Of a stretch of DNA of 64,000 nucleotides, positions 31,564 through 42,206 are shown in pieces (within the stretch, counting starts at the first letter, position 1; each line of letters starts with the position of its first letter). Origin of the DNA: Nitrospirota bacterium (lineage in GTDB: Bacteria; JACPQY01); NCBI GenBank assembly GCA_016180645.1, contig JACPAV010000007.1:62001-126000 (forward strand), in the 5' to 3' direction. The notes under the pieces are model-generated. The model was not told where the DNA came from. It made no database searches and was given only the letters and a program-made list of their open reading frames with translations. The position numbers and the translations under genes were made by a program.

Positions 31564-31779
31564 TTACTCGATGAGGGCGACGACCTGGCCCTCGATCACG
31601 TTCTGGGTTTCCTTGACCTTGATTTCCTTCAGCGTGCCGGAGGCGGGCGCCTCGATGGGAATTTCCATCTTCATGGATTCCAAAATGATGAGCACGTCGC
31701 CTTCAGAGACGGCGTCCCCGGTCTTCTTCTCGATCTTCCAGACGTTGCCCGTGATGTGGGCGGTGACTTCAGTTGCCAT
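31564..31779 (-). CDS. Biotin/lipoyl-attachment domain protein (BCCP-like)
   Basis: 71 aa from ATG 31779; a GTG at 31800 would add seven residues. The whole protein is one biotinyl domain with the ESMKMEIPI motif (Lys is the biotinylation site) and the PASGTLKEIKVK strand. Such stand-alone carriers serve acyl-CoA or oxaloacetate-type carboxylases; no carboxylase gene is in the window, so its partner is unknown. A G10 run (31551-31560) lies just after the stop. Confidence 0.88.
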   Translation of the reverse strand: MATEVTAHITGNVWKIEKKTGDAVSEGDVLIILESMKMEIPIEAPASGTLKEIKVKETQNVIEGQVVALIE

Positions 31780-31815
31780 GATTGAGGGGCTAGTTAGCAC
31801 ACGGCCGGTGGGGGG

Positions 31816-32229
31816 TCAAACAGATTCTCTCATCAGGAACTTGTGCGAGGCCATGATGCAGGTGTCCATCACCACGATCAGACCGGCCTTCTCGGCCTTG
31901 GCCGCATCATGACGGATGCCGAGCTGCATCCAGACGATCTTGGCGCGTTTGGCGATCGCGTCGTCCACGGCCGATTCGACGGCTTCAGGCCGAAGAAACA
32001 GGTCTGCAATATCGACGGGCTCCGGGATGTCACGCAAACTGGCATAGCTGTCCGGCCAGACCGACCGGAGCTTCGGATTCGGACTTACGCCGAAGACCCG
32101 ATACCCTTTCGATTTCAGATACTCGGCCGCCCTGAAGCTGTCCTTCGTCTTGTCCGTGGAAAGACCGACAATCGCAATCGTGCGGGCCTCCCTCAGTATT
32201 TTGATCAACTTCTCCGCCGGTTCGGGCAT
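31816..32229 (-). CDS. CoA-binding domain protein (YccU family)
   Basis: 137 aa. A single Rossmann CoA-binding domain: RTIAIVGLSTDKTKDSFRAA (Gly-rich loop), VFGVSPNP, PVDIADLFLRPEAV and the end VVMDTCIMASHKFL. Corresponds to the succinyl-CoA-synthetase-like CoA_binding_2 family; function unknown, CoA binding proven for relatives. Probably an independent leftward gene, 37 nt upstream of the biotinyl-domain gene, possibly co-transcribed with it. Confidence 0.88.
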   Translation of the reverse strand: MPEPAEKLIKILREARTIAIVGLSTDKTKDSFRAAEYLKSKGYRVFGVSPNPKLRSVWPDSYASLRDIPEPVDIADLFLRPEAVESAVDDAIAKRAKIVWMQLGIRHDAAKAEKAGLIVVMDTCIMASHKFLMRESV

Positions 32230-32377
32230 CGGCGAAGGATAGTCGCCCGGCAGCCTCTTGGCAAATATTGCAAGACTTGACGGCTCGGCCCTCCTGCTCC
32301 ATAGTGACCCCGGGAAAAGGGACCTTCTCTACAGATGGTAGGCAACGAGTCCCGGGAACTCAGAAAAGGGGGAACGA

Positions 32378-33529
<1,152 letters not shown>

Positions 33530-33688
33530 CCGCCATTCCCGCCGGGAAATGAGTGAATGAGCGTGTCCACGGGCGCTCAGCCGTACCGGATTAGAGCAAA
33601 TGGCCGGCATCTCGGCCAGGCCATGGTGTCGGAAAACGTTTTCAACAACCGGCGCCTTGTGCCCCGCGCCAAGGAGCGGCGTGAAAAG

Positions 33689-34585
33689 ATGATCGCCTTC
33701 GGCTACTACGGCGGCAAGTTTTCACACTTGGATTTCCTTCTCCCCCTCTTGCCCACCCATCTTACGCACTTCTGCGAACCCTTCGGAGGTTCAGCCGCCA
33801 TCATCATCAATCGCCCTCCAGCACCGGTGGAAACGTACAACGACTTGGACTCAGAAGTGGTGAATTTTTTTCGCTGTCTTCGCGATCACGGCGCAGAACT
33901 TGTGAAGCTGATCGGCTTGACGCCGTTTTCTCGTGAGGAGCTTGTGAAGGCATGCACCCCGCAGCCTGGACTCGCTCCTCTGGAACGAGCACGGCGATTC
34001 TTCGTTCGCGCCCGACAGACCCGAACCGGCTTGGCCCAAACAAGCTCGGAAGGCAGATGGGCACATTGTGTACTGACCTCGCGGGCGGCGATGGCCGGCG
34101 CCGTCTCCCGCTGGCTGGGAAGCGTTGAGGGCCTCCCGGAAATAGTCCAGCGTTTCCAGCGGGTCCAAATCGAAAACGCGCCGGCGGTTGAAGTCATTCG
34201 ACGCTTCGATTCTCCTGACACCCTGTTCTACTGCGATCCGCCATATCCGCACGAAGCAAGGGGCGATAGCAAGGCATACGGATTCGAAATGACGGACCGG
34301 GAGCACGCTGACCTTGCCGAGGCGTTGCGTTCATGCCGCGGGGCAGTGGCCGTGTCGGGATACGATTGTCCTTTGATGGAACGCCTCTATCGAGGATGGC
34401 GCCGAGTGGACGCGGATCTTCGTCTCTGCAATTCCTCAAAGGGTCAACGCAGGGAATCTGTGTGGATGAACTATGATCCGGCTCATTTCGCGGCACGGAG
34501 TGATGGAGGGCGTGTCGAGGAGACTTTGACCCTGCTTGAGCGATCCCGACCCTATGGAAGAAAGAGGCGTGGCAAAAAGAGCTAA
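33689..34585 (+). CDS. D12-class N6-adenine DNA methyltransferase
   Basis: 298 aa from ATG 33689, chosen because homologous proteins begin with MIAFGYYGGKFSHLDFLLPL; the frame is open for 44 more codons upstream (to 33557) without conserved sequence. Seen: motif I-like CEPFGGSAAIIINR (about 29-42), YNDLDSEVVNFFR, and catalytic DPPYPHEAR. Dam/MT-alpha family, methylating adenine in a short target. Its end overlaps the SacI-like nuclease gene (34554-34585), indicating a two-gene restriction-modification unit inserted between recA and pilT. Confidence 0.9.
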   Translation: MIAFGYYGGKFSHLDFLLPLLPTHLTHFCEPFGGSAAIIINRPPAPVETYNDLDSEVVNFFRCLRDHGAELVKLIGLTPFSREELVKACTPQPGLAPLERARRFFVRARQTRTGLAQTSSEGRWAHCVLTSRAAMAGAVSRWLGSVEGLPEIVQRFQRVQIENAPAVEVIRRFDSPDTLFYCDPPYPHEARGDSKAYGFEMTDREHADLAEALRSCRGAVAVSGYDCPLMERLYRGWRRVDADLRLCNSSKGQRRESVWMNYDPAHFAARSDGGRVEETLTLLERSRPYGRKRRGKKS

Positions 34586-35696
34586 ACCGCCATTCACGCT
34601 CGATCACTCCAAGGCGCAATTGATCCTTGAAGACCATTGGAAGACAATCGGGCAGGAGGCAGCGGCGAACCCAAATCTCGCTTATCTGAGCGACCCCGCG
34701 CTCTTGGAGGCAATTCGATCTTCTCTGAATCACAAGCAGGTTGCGTACAGATTCTGCCTTCCCATCCAATTGCTCGGTAAGCTCGCGGATCCGGCTATCG
34801 ACTGTCTTCGACTTCAGAGGAAGAAAGGGAGCAAACGCGATGTAGGAGGATGGGATGCGCGCAGTCTCGGAAGCAAGGTCGTCGCGCCCTTCAATCAACG
34901 ACAAGAAGGCGTGTTGGGATCCTCCGCCGACCCCTATGTCGGCAACCCCATGCGAATTCCACGAATGCGCAGAGACGACCCGAGCAAGAAAGACATAGCC
35001 GGTTGGAACGTACTCGTTGGTGTCCTTGAAGAGGTAGAATCGAAAAATGATCCGGAGCTTACGGTCAAGGTCTTTCGGCAGGTTCTGCTGGAAGTGTTCA
35101 GATGCCAGCAGGCTTTGCGATTCGCTTTTCCCCTGCCTCCCCGAATCAGTCTCGAGGATACTCTGGTACTTGCGGATCAATTCCTTCGCGAGAAATCCGG
35201 TGGAGACCGGGCGTTGGCTCTTTGCGGCGCCCTTTTCGATACAATCGGACTTCATTTCGGCCTGTTCAAGTCCGTGAATCGTGCCCGCATCAACGCGAGC
35301 GATGAGGCCATCGGACAGGCTGCCGACTTGGAATGTATGGACGAGAACGGGAATGTTGCCTTGGCGGTCGAAGTCAAGGACAGGTTTCTTTCTTTGACGG
35401 ATGTGGAAGGTACAATCCGAAAGTCTCGCCGCCGCGAGATAAGAGAGGTGTTTTTCGCCACCCCGTCCGTTTTACTTGCGGACCAGGACGCCGTGAAAGA
35501 ACGGGTCCAAAAAACATTCGCGGCCGGTCAGAACCTCTACGTTTTCGACTTTTTCCAGCTCGCAAGGAGTGTGCTGGCTTTGGGCGGAGAAGCTGCCAGG
35601 ATAACATTCATCAAGTGCGTCGGTGAGCACTTGAATCGCTGGAATACCCAGCCGGCGCACCGGCAGTCTTGGAAGAAGCTCTTGGATTCGGTGTAG
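34554..35696 (+). CDS. SacI-like type II restriction endonuclease (partner of the D12 methylase)
   Basis: 380 aa from ATG 34554 (GTG 34569 is possible). WDARSLGSKVVAPFN, NPMRIPRMRRDD and W-x-x-LV-x-x-LEEVE follow the layout of the SacI restriction endonuclease family, and NVALAVEVKDRFLS (about 279-292) contains the E-x-K of a PD-(D/E)xK nuclease with Asp in LECMDEN just upstream. Overlap with the methylase gene supports pairing. SacI recognises GAGCTC; whether this enzyme shares the site is unknown. Frame intact, so the system may be active. Confidence 0.75.
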   Translation: MEERGVAKRAKPPFTLDHSKAQLILEDHWKTIGQEAAANPNLAYLSDPALLEAIRSSLNHKQVAYRFCLPIQLLGKLADPAIDCLRLQRKKGSKRDVGGWDARSLGSKVVAPFNQRQEGVLGSSADPYVGNPMRIPRMRRDDPSKKDIAGWNVLVGVLEEVESKNDPELTVKVFRQVLLEVFRCQQALRFAFPLPPRISLEDTLVLADQFLREKSGGDRALALCGALFDTIGLHFGLFKSVNRARINASDEAIGQAADLECMDENGNVALAVEVKDRFLSLTDVEGTIRKSRRREIREVFFATPSVLLADQDAVKERVQKTFAAGQNLYVFDFFQLARSVLALGGEAARITFIKCVGEHLNRWNTQPAHRQSWKKLLDSV

Positions 35697-35813
35697 CAAC
35701 GGAGAATTTGGCCCGCCACCTCCTGCATGTTGGCAACAATCTTCATCAGGTCAGGCCTTTGCACGCCCTGATCGCGCGTGTACTCACACCTTTCCGCAGT
35801 GTAGAATGACGCC

Positions 35814-36965
35814 GTGATATTAGAGCCCTATCTCCGATTTGCGATTCAGGTGGGGGCTTCGGACCTCCACATCAAGGTCGGCAGCCAGCCCATTCTGCGC
35901 ATCAACGGCAAGCTCGTGCCGGTGAAGAACGGCAAGCGGATGAACAACGAAGAATTGACCCGCGCTGCGTACGAGGTTCTCAATGATGAACAGAAGGTTC
36001 GGCTGGAGCGGCTGCATGAGGTCGATCTTGCGCTCAGCGTAGCCGGGCTGGGGCGGTTCCGGGCCAACGTCTTCCACCAGCGTGGCTCCATCGAGATGGC
36101 CCTCCGCGTGGTGCCGTTTGGCGTCGGCACGATCGAATCGCTGAACCTGCCCAAGGTCATCGAGAAACTGGCTGATGCCCAGCGGGGAATGATTCTCGTG
36201 ACCGGAACGACGGGGAGCGGGAAATCCACCACGCTTGCCACGATGGTCGAACGGATCAATACGCGGCGAACCTGCCACATCGTCACCATCGAGGATCCCA
36301 TCGAATTTCTGCTCAAGGACAACAAAAGCATCGTGACGCAACGGGAGATCGGACAGGACACCACCTCATTCGCGTCCGGACTCCGAAGCGCGCTTCGGCA
36401 GGATCCGGACGTCATCATGGTGGGCGAAATGCGCGATGTGGAAACGGTGGAGGTCGCCTTGCAGGCGGCCGAAACGGGACACTTGGTGTTGTCTACCGTC
36501 CACACGCTTGATGCGACCGAAACGATCAACCGCGTCATCTCCTTTTTTCCGTTGCACCAACATCAGCAGGTCAGATTTCAGTTGGCCGCCGTACTGAGGG
36601 GGATCGTTTCCCAGCGTCTCCTGCCGAAGACCGATGGGAAAGGGCGAATTCCGGCGGCAGAGGTGCTGGTGGTCAACGGCGCCGTGCGGGAATGCATCCT
36701 CAACCAGGATCGCACGAAGGAAATCCCACAGTTCCTGGCGAAGGGCTACTCGACCTATGGGATGCAGACCTTCGATCAATCCCTGATGCAGTTGTACTCC
36801 AAACAGCTCATCACCTATGAGGAAGCCCTGAGAAGCTGCACGAATCCCGACGACTTTGCCCTCCGCGTCAAAGGCGTCCACGTCACCGGCGAAGACCTCC
36901 AGTGGAAGGACTTCGAGCAGAAACAGGAAAAGGACTCCGAACCCGAATTCAACATCGATATCTGA
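35814..36965 (+). CDS. pilT: Type IV pilus retraction ATPase PilT
   Basis: 383 aa, GTG start. N-terminal PAS-like domain (QVGASDLHIKVGSQPILRIN), Walker A GTTGSGKST, IEDPIEFL, the ASGLRSALRQDPDVIMVGEMRD Asp/Walker B region, HTLDATETINRVISFFP, and the PilT-type AGYSTYGMQTFDQSL-like end. Hexameric ATPase that depolymerises type IV pili for twitching, DNA uptake and phage sensitivity. The C-terminal 25 residues are a charged tail. Other pil genes are not in the window. Confidence 0.95.
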   Translation: MILEPYLRFAIQVGASDLHIKVGSQPILRINGKLVPVKNGKRMNNEELTRAAYEVLNDEQKVRLERLHEVDLALSVAGLGRFRANVFHQRGSIEMALRVVPFGVGTIESLNLPKVIEKLADAQRGMILVTGTTGSGKSTTLATMVERINTRRTCHIVTIEDPIEFLLKDNKSIVTQREIGQDTTSFASGLRSALRQDPDVIMVGEMRDVETVEVALQAAETGHLVLSTVHTLDATETINRVISFFPLHQHQQVRFQLAAVLRGIVSQRLLPKTDGKGRIPAAEVLVVNGAVRECILNQDRTKEIPQFLAKGYSTYGMQTFDQSLMQLYSKQLITYEEALRSCTNPDDFALRVKGVHVTGEDLQWKDFEQKQEKDSEPEFNIDI

Positions 36966-37016
36966 TCCATCCTGCCGGCGCTTGCCGGTTTTGGGCATAC
37001 CGATACAATAGACTCC

Positions 37017-39695
37017 ATGGCTCAACATTCGGCGCAGTCCGCCGAGAAAGTGCGGCAGGAGTTCATCGACTTCTTCACGAAGGACAAGGGGCACACGTAT
37101 GCCCACAGCATCCCGCTCGTGCCGGCGGGCGATCCGACGCTCCTCTTCACCAACTCGGGCATGGTCCAGTTCAAGGGGATCTTCCTCGGAATGGAGCAGC
37201 GACCCTACACGCGCGCCGCCAACTCCCAACGCTGCCTCCGCGTGAGCGGGAAGCACAACGATCTGGAGGACGTCGGGAAGGACACCTACCACCACACTTT
37301 TTTCGAGATGCTCGGCAACTGGTCCTTCGGCGATTACTACAAGCCCGAGGCCATCGAATGGGCGTGGGAACTTCTGACGAAACGCTACGGAATCGATGGG
37401 TCCCGGCTCTGGGCGTCGGTGTACAAGAACGACCCGGAATCGAAAGGTCTCTGGCCGAGAATCGTGGGGATGCCTTCCGAACGGGTCTGGGAATTCGGCG
37501 AGAAGCATAATTTCTGGGAGATGGGGGAGACCGGCCCATGCGGTCCCTGCTCGGAAATCCACTATGACCGGGGCGAGAAGTATGGCTGTAGCAAGCCCTC
37601 ATGCGGGCCGAACTGCGATTGCGGCCGATACATCGAACTGTGGAACCTTGTCTTCATCCAGTACAACCGGGAGGCGGATGGGAAACTGACGAACCTGCCC
37701 AAGACGCACGTGGACACAGGGATGGGGTTTGAACGGCTCGTGGCCGTACTTCAGGGGAAGGATTCCAACTACGACACGGATCTTTTCGCCCCGCTCCTCA
37801 GCGCCGTGGCGGATCGCACGGGATTGGAATACGGGCAGGATGGGCGGAACGACATGTCCTTCCGGGTGCTGGCCGACCACATCCGGGGCGTCACTTTCTT
37901 GATTGCGGACGGTGTCGTCCCCACCAACGAAGGTCGGGGGTATGTGCTCCGCCGAATCATGCGTCGCGCGATTCGTCACGGAAAGAAACTGGGACTGCAC
38001 GAACCCTTCCTGTTCGAACTGTCCGGACGCGTCATCGATGCGATGCGACAGGTGTTCCCCGAAATTGTTCCTCAAGCGAGGCTGATCGCGGATGTCATCA
38101 AGAACGAAGAAGAACGGTTCATGGAGACGCTCGACATGGGACTCCAACTGGTGGGCGAGGAGGTTGAGCACCTCAAGTCGGCGGGTAAGACGATCCTTCC
38201 GGGAGACGTGGTCTTCAAGCTCTACGATACCTACGGATTTCCGGCGGATCTCACGCGGACGATCGCGGACGAAGAAGGACTCCACGTGGATGAGGACGGT
38301 TTCCACGCCGCCATGGAGAAGCAGCGCGAAATGGGCCAGAACGCCCGCAAGTCGAAGGAAGCGGGGGTGATTGCACCCGAGATTCTCGATCGAGTGAAGG
38401 CCCTCAAATCCACATTTTCCGGTTATGAACGGTTGGAGGACGATGGGCGCATCACGGCGCTTTTCAGCGGCTCGCGGGAAGTCCGCGAAGCGAGAGAAGG
38501 TGAGACGGTGGATCTCGTCGCCGATGCCACGCCCCTCTACCCCATGGGGGGGGGGCAGATCGGCGACCGAGGAAGAGTGTCGTGCGCCGCCGGAGAGGGC
38601 GAAGTCGTCGATACCGTGCCCATCGGAACGGGAGACAGCAGGGTAATTCTCCACAAAGTCAAAGTGCTCCGGGGTCGGCTGGCGGTGGGGGAGGACGTGA
38701 AGTTGAAAGTGGATGCAAGGCGGCGCGAGGCGACACGCCTAAACCACAGCGCCACACATCTTATGCACGCGGCGCTTCGCGAAGTGCTGGGGAAACACGT
38801 CCGGCAGTACGGCTCGCTCGTAGAACCGGAGAGACTCCGGTTCGACTTCACGCACTTCGCCCCGTTGACGCCCGTCGAGATCAAGAAGATCAACGGCCGC
38901 GTTCAGGAAGCCATTCGCGCGAACCTCAAGATCGAAACGCTGATCGCCGGAATGGACGAGGCCAAGAAAATGGGCGCGCTCATGTTCTTTGGGGACAAAT
39001 ACGGCGATTCGGTCCGAGTGCTCCGGATGGGGAATTTCAGCATCGAACTGTGCGGCGGTACGCATGTGTCGACCACCGGAGAAATCGGGATCTTCAAGCT
39101 CATCCAAGCCGGCGGCGTGGGGGCGGGAATCCGGAGAGTCCAGGCCGTCACGGGCGAAGGCGCGGTGCAAGAGTTGGATCGCATGGTGGAGTGGCTTGAA
39201 CGGTCCGCGGGAACACTCCAGCTCCAGGATGCGTCACAACTTCCGCGAAGGATCGAGGAGCTTATTGAGGAAAATCGTAAGCTGAAATCGGAGTTGGAAT
39301 CCGCCCGCAAGCGCGCCATGGCCGGCGAGGCCGAGGAGGTTGCCGGAAAGGCCGAAGTCGTCGCAGGCGTCAAGGCCGTCTACTATTGGTGCCCGGAAGA
39401 AAAGAGTGCGGGGGAGCTTCGCGTGATTACCGACCGAATCCGGAGCAACATCAAGTCCGGCGTGGTGTTCGCGGGAAGCATCACCGCAGGGACTGTCGCA
39501 CCCATTGTCGTTGGAATCACGCCGGACCTCACCGGCCGATACCACGCTGGAACGATTCTGAAGCAGGTGGCTCCTGCCCTCGAGGGAAAAGGCGGAGGGA
39601 AGGCGGACTTCGCTCAAGGTATAGGCAGGCCAGAGTTAAGGGAAAAGGGAAGGGAAAGGTTCATATTCACGCTCAAGTCTTCGGAGGCCAAGTGA
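37017..39695 (+). CDS. alaS: Alanyl-tRNA synthetase
   Basis: 892 aa, full length. Aminoacylation domain with RVSGKHNDLEDVGKDTYHHTFFEMLGNWSFGDYYK, editing domain with zinc-binding NHSATHLMHAAL and CGGTHVSTTGEIG, and C-terminal DHHA1/C-Ala region (about 760-880). Charges tRNA-Ala and clears mischarged Ser/Gly. A CCC-ATG-GGGGGGGGG run (38542-38552) in the coding sequence encodes the conserved MGGGQIGD. Last codon overlaps the GTG start of ygfZ. Confidence 0.98.
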   Translation: MAQHSAQSAEKVRQEFIDFFTKDKGHTYAHSIPLVPAGDPTLLFTNSGMVQFKGIFLGMEQRPYTRAANSQRCLRVSGKHNDLEDVGKDTYHHTFFEMLGNWSFGDYYKPEAIEWAWELLTKRYGIDGSRLWASVYKNDPESKGLWPRIVGMPSERVWEFGEKHNFWEMGETGPCGPCSEIHYDRGEKYGCSKPSCGPNCDCGRYIELWNLVFIQYNREADGKLTNLPKTHVDTGMGFERLVAVLQGKDSNYDTDLFAPLLSAVADRTGLEYGQDGRNDMSFRVLADHIRGVTFLIADGVVPTNEGRGYVLRRIMRRAIRHGKKLGLHEPFLFELSGRVIDAMRQVFPEIVPQARLIADVIKNEEERFMETLDMGLQLVGEEVEHLKSAGKTILPGDVVFKLYDTYGFPADLTRTIADEEGLHVDEDGFHAAMEKQREMGQNARKSKEAGVIAPEILDRVKALKSTFSGYERLEDDGRITALFSGSREVREAREGETVDLVADATPLYPMGGGQIGDRGRVSCAAGEGEVVDTVPIGTGDSRVILHKVKVLRGRLAVGEDVKLKVDARRREATRLNHSATHLMHAALREVLGKHVRQYGSLVEPERLRFDFTHFAPLTPVEIKKINGRVQEAIRANLKIETLIAGMDEAKKMGALMFFGDKYGDSVRVLRMGNFSIELCGGTHVSTTGEIGIFKLIQAGGVGAGIRRVQAVTGEGAVQELDRMVEWLERSAGTLQLQDASQLPRRIEELIEENRKLKSELESARKRAMAGEAEEVAGKAEVVAGVKAVYYWCPEEKSAGELRVITDRIRSNIKSGVVFAGSITAGTVAPIVVGITPDLTGRYHAGTILKQVAPALEGKGGGKADFAQGIGRPELREKGRERFIFTLKSSEAK

Positions 39696-40714
39696 ACCCA
39701 CTCTCCCCTGAAGTTGAACGCCAATACCGTGCAGCCCGCTCCAATGCCGTGGTCTTCGAGTGGCCGCAGGCCGGGGTACTTCGCGTGACCGGACTCGACG
39801 CCCGCGATTTCCTGCACAACATCGTGACCAACGATGTGAAGTCGGTCCGCCCCGGCTCGGGCTGCTACTCGGCTTTTCTGACCAGCAAAGGCAAGGTCAT
39901 TGGGGATTTCCTCCTGCTGGCGAAGGAGGAGGAGTTTATGATCGTCAGTTACTTCGCGCCGGCGGAAGCGCTGGCCGAGGCGATCGGGCGTTTTGTCATC
40001 TCAGAAGATGTGACGATTGAGAACGAAAGCCGCCAATATTCGATCATCTCCGCGCAGGGGCCGGAGGCCGAGCGATACCGGAGCGGCAAGGGCGATGGGG
40101 CGCCGGGCGCATTTCAGCACGCCAGTGAAAATATCGACGGCCTCGAAGTCTTGGCCTGCCACGTGGATCATTTCGGCGACGGGGGAGTGGATTTTCTGGT
40201 GAATCGGGAGGCGGCCCGGGGTCTCACGGAGAGTTTGAGAGCGAAGCTCACCGGTTCCGAGTCACTGGACGAGGATGCCCGTGAAGTCCTCCGGGTGGAG
40301 GCAGGATGGCCCCGGTACGGATTGGACATGGACGAGAGCAGTTTGCTTGTGGAGACCGGCCTTGAACAGTTTGCCGTCAGCTTCACGAAGGGTTGTTACG
40401 TGGGCCAGGAGTTCGTCACGCGAATCACGCAGCGCGGTCAGGCCGCGCGGCACCTTCGGGGCCTTGTCATTCAGAATCCCGATCTTCCCGATCGAGGAAG
40501 TTCAATTCTGCTGGCGCCGTCCGATCCCAAACCGATCGGTGAAGTGCGGAGCGTCGCTTTTTCACCGGCCATTAACAAACCGGCCGCGCTGGCCTACATC
40601 TCGACCCGACCCGAGGGCCTCAAGCACGTCTTCGTTCAGACCTCCGCGGGCACCGCGCCCGCCGAAATCATCGACCTCCCCTTCTACCACCCCGTCCACC
40701 GCCTGAACTCCTGA
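39692..40714 (+). CDS. ygfZ: Folate-binding YgfZ/GcvT-like protein
   Basis: 340 aa from GTG 39692, which overlaps the alaS stop (GTGA) and follows TCGGAGG; the same frame is open further upstream inside alaS but without homologous sequence. Folate-binding domain of the GcvT fold with the signature KGCYVGQE (about 229-236) preceded by LLVETGLEQFAVSF. YgfZ assists repair or assembly of certain Fe-S proteins such as MiaB using folate. No other Fe-S gene is adjacent; translational coupling to alaS is evident. Confidence 0.92.
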   Translation: MNPLSPEVERQYRAARSNAVVFEWPQAGVLRVTGLDARDFLHNIVTNDVKSVRPGSGCYSAFLTSKGKVIGDFLLLAKEEEFMIVSYFAPAEALAEAIGRFVISEDVTIENESRQYSIISAQGPEAERYRSGKGDGAPGAFQHASENIDGLEVLACHVDHFGDGGVDFLVNREAARGLTESLRAKLTGSESLDEDAREVLRVEAGWPRYGLDMDESSLLVETGLEQFAVSFTKGCYVGQEFVTRITQRGQAARHLRGLVIQNPDLPDRGSSILLAPSDPKPIGEVRSVAFSPAINKPAALAYISTRPEGLKHVFVQTSAGTAPAEIIDLPFYHPVHRLNS

Positions 40715-40838
40715 AGCCGGCTTCAGCTTGCCTCTTCCTGCCAGAGCGGGGATTGTAACTTCCCTCTTCTTGAAACGGAGAAGACCGGGAGTCCTGCGAG
40801 ACAGCCGGGAGATTGGAAGGGAAGGGGGGGGTGGAGTC

Positions 40839-41081
40839 TCAGCCGCGCAGAAGTGCGGCAACGGACAGATCCTCGTCCAACGCCTCCCAGTGGATGCCCA
40901 CACCGTTGCCGATCAGCCTCCACTCCTTCCGTTGGGAGGGAGTCGCGTCACGGAGTTTCGGAAACCATTCGAGTGGGACACTCACCTGACGGCCATCCAG
41001 CAGTCGGATGTGAATGAAGTCGGGATCGAAGGACACTCCCGAAGCCAGCGCCGTCGATGTATCAGATCTTAGAGTGCTCAT
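40839..41081 (-). CDS. DUF2442 family protein (possible antitoxin-like partner)
   Basis: 80 aa. LASGVSFDPDFIHIRLLDGRQVSVPLEWFPKL is the DUF2442 core: a small beta-rich domain that binds DNA or proteins in predicted toxin-antitoxin pairs. Overlaps the end of the upstream DUF4160 gene by 20 nt. DUF4160/DUF2442 pairs recur in many genomes and have been proposed as toxin-antitoxin-like modules; activity is not established. Confidence 0.85.
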   Translation of the reverse strand: MSTLRSDTSTALASGVSFDPDFIHIRLLDGRQVSVPLEWFPKLRDATPSQRKEWRLIGNGVGIHWEALDEDLSVAALLRG

Positions 41082-41391
41082 TCCATTTATCCTTGAAGAG
41101 CTGTGCGTTCCCCGAAACCACCGTTCTCAAGCGGCCGATCTCGTAAGCCGGAAATCCGACCGACCGGGCAAGCGCCACGGGCTCCAGCCAAAACTTGGCA
41201 TATTTCTCCCCTGCTTCCACGTGCACGTGAGGAGGCTCATGCCCTTCATTGCTGAAGAAAAAGAACCTGACCCCCTCGATCCTCGCAACCGTTGGCACCT
41301 CGGCATCGAAGCACGATTCTTCGCCATCTGCATTTGGATATTGTACTACGAACCACAGCCCGGAGGCAGCGGGCCCTTCGTTGGCGCCCAT
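41062..41391 (-). CDS. DUF4160 family protein
   Basis: 109 aa from ATG 41391 (AGGAAC upstream); most family members start at the equivalent of GTG 41298 (PTVARIEGVRFFFFSNEGHE), so the first 31 residues may not be translated. The GHEPPHVHVEAGEKYAKFWL segment with HxHV is the DUF4160 signature. First gene of a leftward pair with DUF2442. Small, mobile, often chromosomally acquired. Confidence 0.82.
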   Translation of the reverse strand: MGANEGPAASGLWFVVQYPNADGEESCFDAEVPTVARIEGVRFFFFSNEGHEPPHVHVEAGEKYAKFWLEPVALARSVGFPAYEIGRLRTVVSGNAQLFKDKWNEHSKI

Positions 41392-42206
41392 TAGTTCCTG
41401 ATCTCCCGCCTGAATTCCAGGAGGGCGCGGATCGTAGGGGAGCCCTTTATCGGCTCCCGATCACGGGCCATGTTCTTAGCGGCCCATCTTGGGCCGCAAC
41501 CTTGCATGGCCCCGTGCCGTCCTGGGCACGGGGAGGGGATGAACCCCTCCCCTACGGGCGAACCCCAATCAGGGAAACAGGGCGGGAAACAGGAAACAGG
41601 CTCAACTCTAGACACTGGACAAACTGGCTGCGTCGGAAAAACCTCCCGGCATGGAGGCGGATGGCCGCCCGCGGGCTCTCGATCCCGTCGAGTAGCGTTC
41701 CGCCTCGGCCTCTTCTACCGATTCGGCGGGAGAGGGAATCAGGGCTGAAGGCCCGGCGGTCGGGAATTAGTGCTTGCGCCCGCGGCGGGTGCGGGCGCCG
41801 TTTCCGCCGAACCGGCCATTCGAAACAATCCGGCGGAGGAGACGATTGCTTTCCTCTTGAAGCCACACCCGCCTTCGCAGCAGGGCCACGATCAAATTGC
41901 CCTTCCGATTGATGGATTTCGCCATTCCGCGCAACACTCTCTGGTCCTTGTCAATTATTCCACGACCCGTGGGACTCATTCAACGAGCCTGTCTCCACCG
42001 CCTGGAGCCGATCCTTCTCCGCTTGGATCCGAAACGCACGGCCTTCCTGGACGAATGTTGCCGTCGTTGCCTCTATACTGCGGAGGATGTCTCGGATGGA
42101 ATCCTGCTGACCCCGCTCCTCACCATTCATGTCATCAAGCTACCCCTCCAAGTCCCGTGGTGTCAATAATCAGCGGTGGGAGGTGGAGAGGGGAAGAACC
42201 AGCCGG
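41392..42206. other. 815-nt gene-poor intergenic region
   Basis: Contains the palindromic repeat 41433-41556, then GGGAAACAGG units (41574-41600), and a stretch up to 42206 without a convincing gene. On the minus strand ATG 41925 to stop 41767 would give a 52-residue very basic peptide (MAKSINRKGNLIVALLRRRV then an RTRRGRKH end); it lacks a Shine-Dalgarno and is only a possibility. The last 250 nt before the fadL stop show nothing recognisable. Confidence 0.5.
41433..41556. repeat. 124-bp palindromic repeat with CGTAGGGGAG / CTCCCCTACG ends
   Basis: Perfect 10-bp terminal inverted repeats. Inside: GGGAGCC-type arms around CTTTATCG, GGGCC units (CGGGCCATGTT, GCGGCCCATCTTGGGCCGC), CCCCGTGCCGTCCTGGGCACGGGG and GGGGAGGGGATGAACCCCTC followed by CCC. 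Same architecture and ends as the elements at 17654, 18752 and inside 20169-20395. Confidence 0.75.

Noticed and set aside
41767-41925. 52-residue basic ORF on the minus strand
   Set aside because: No Shine-Dalgarno, no homology recognised, composition fits random GC-rich DNA; mentioned only in the intergenic description.
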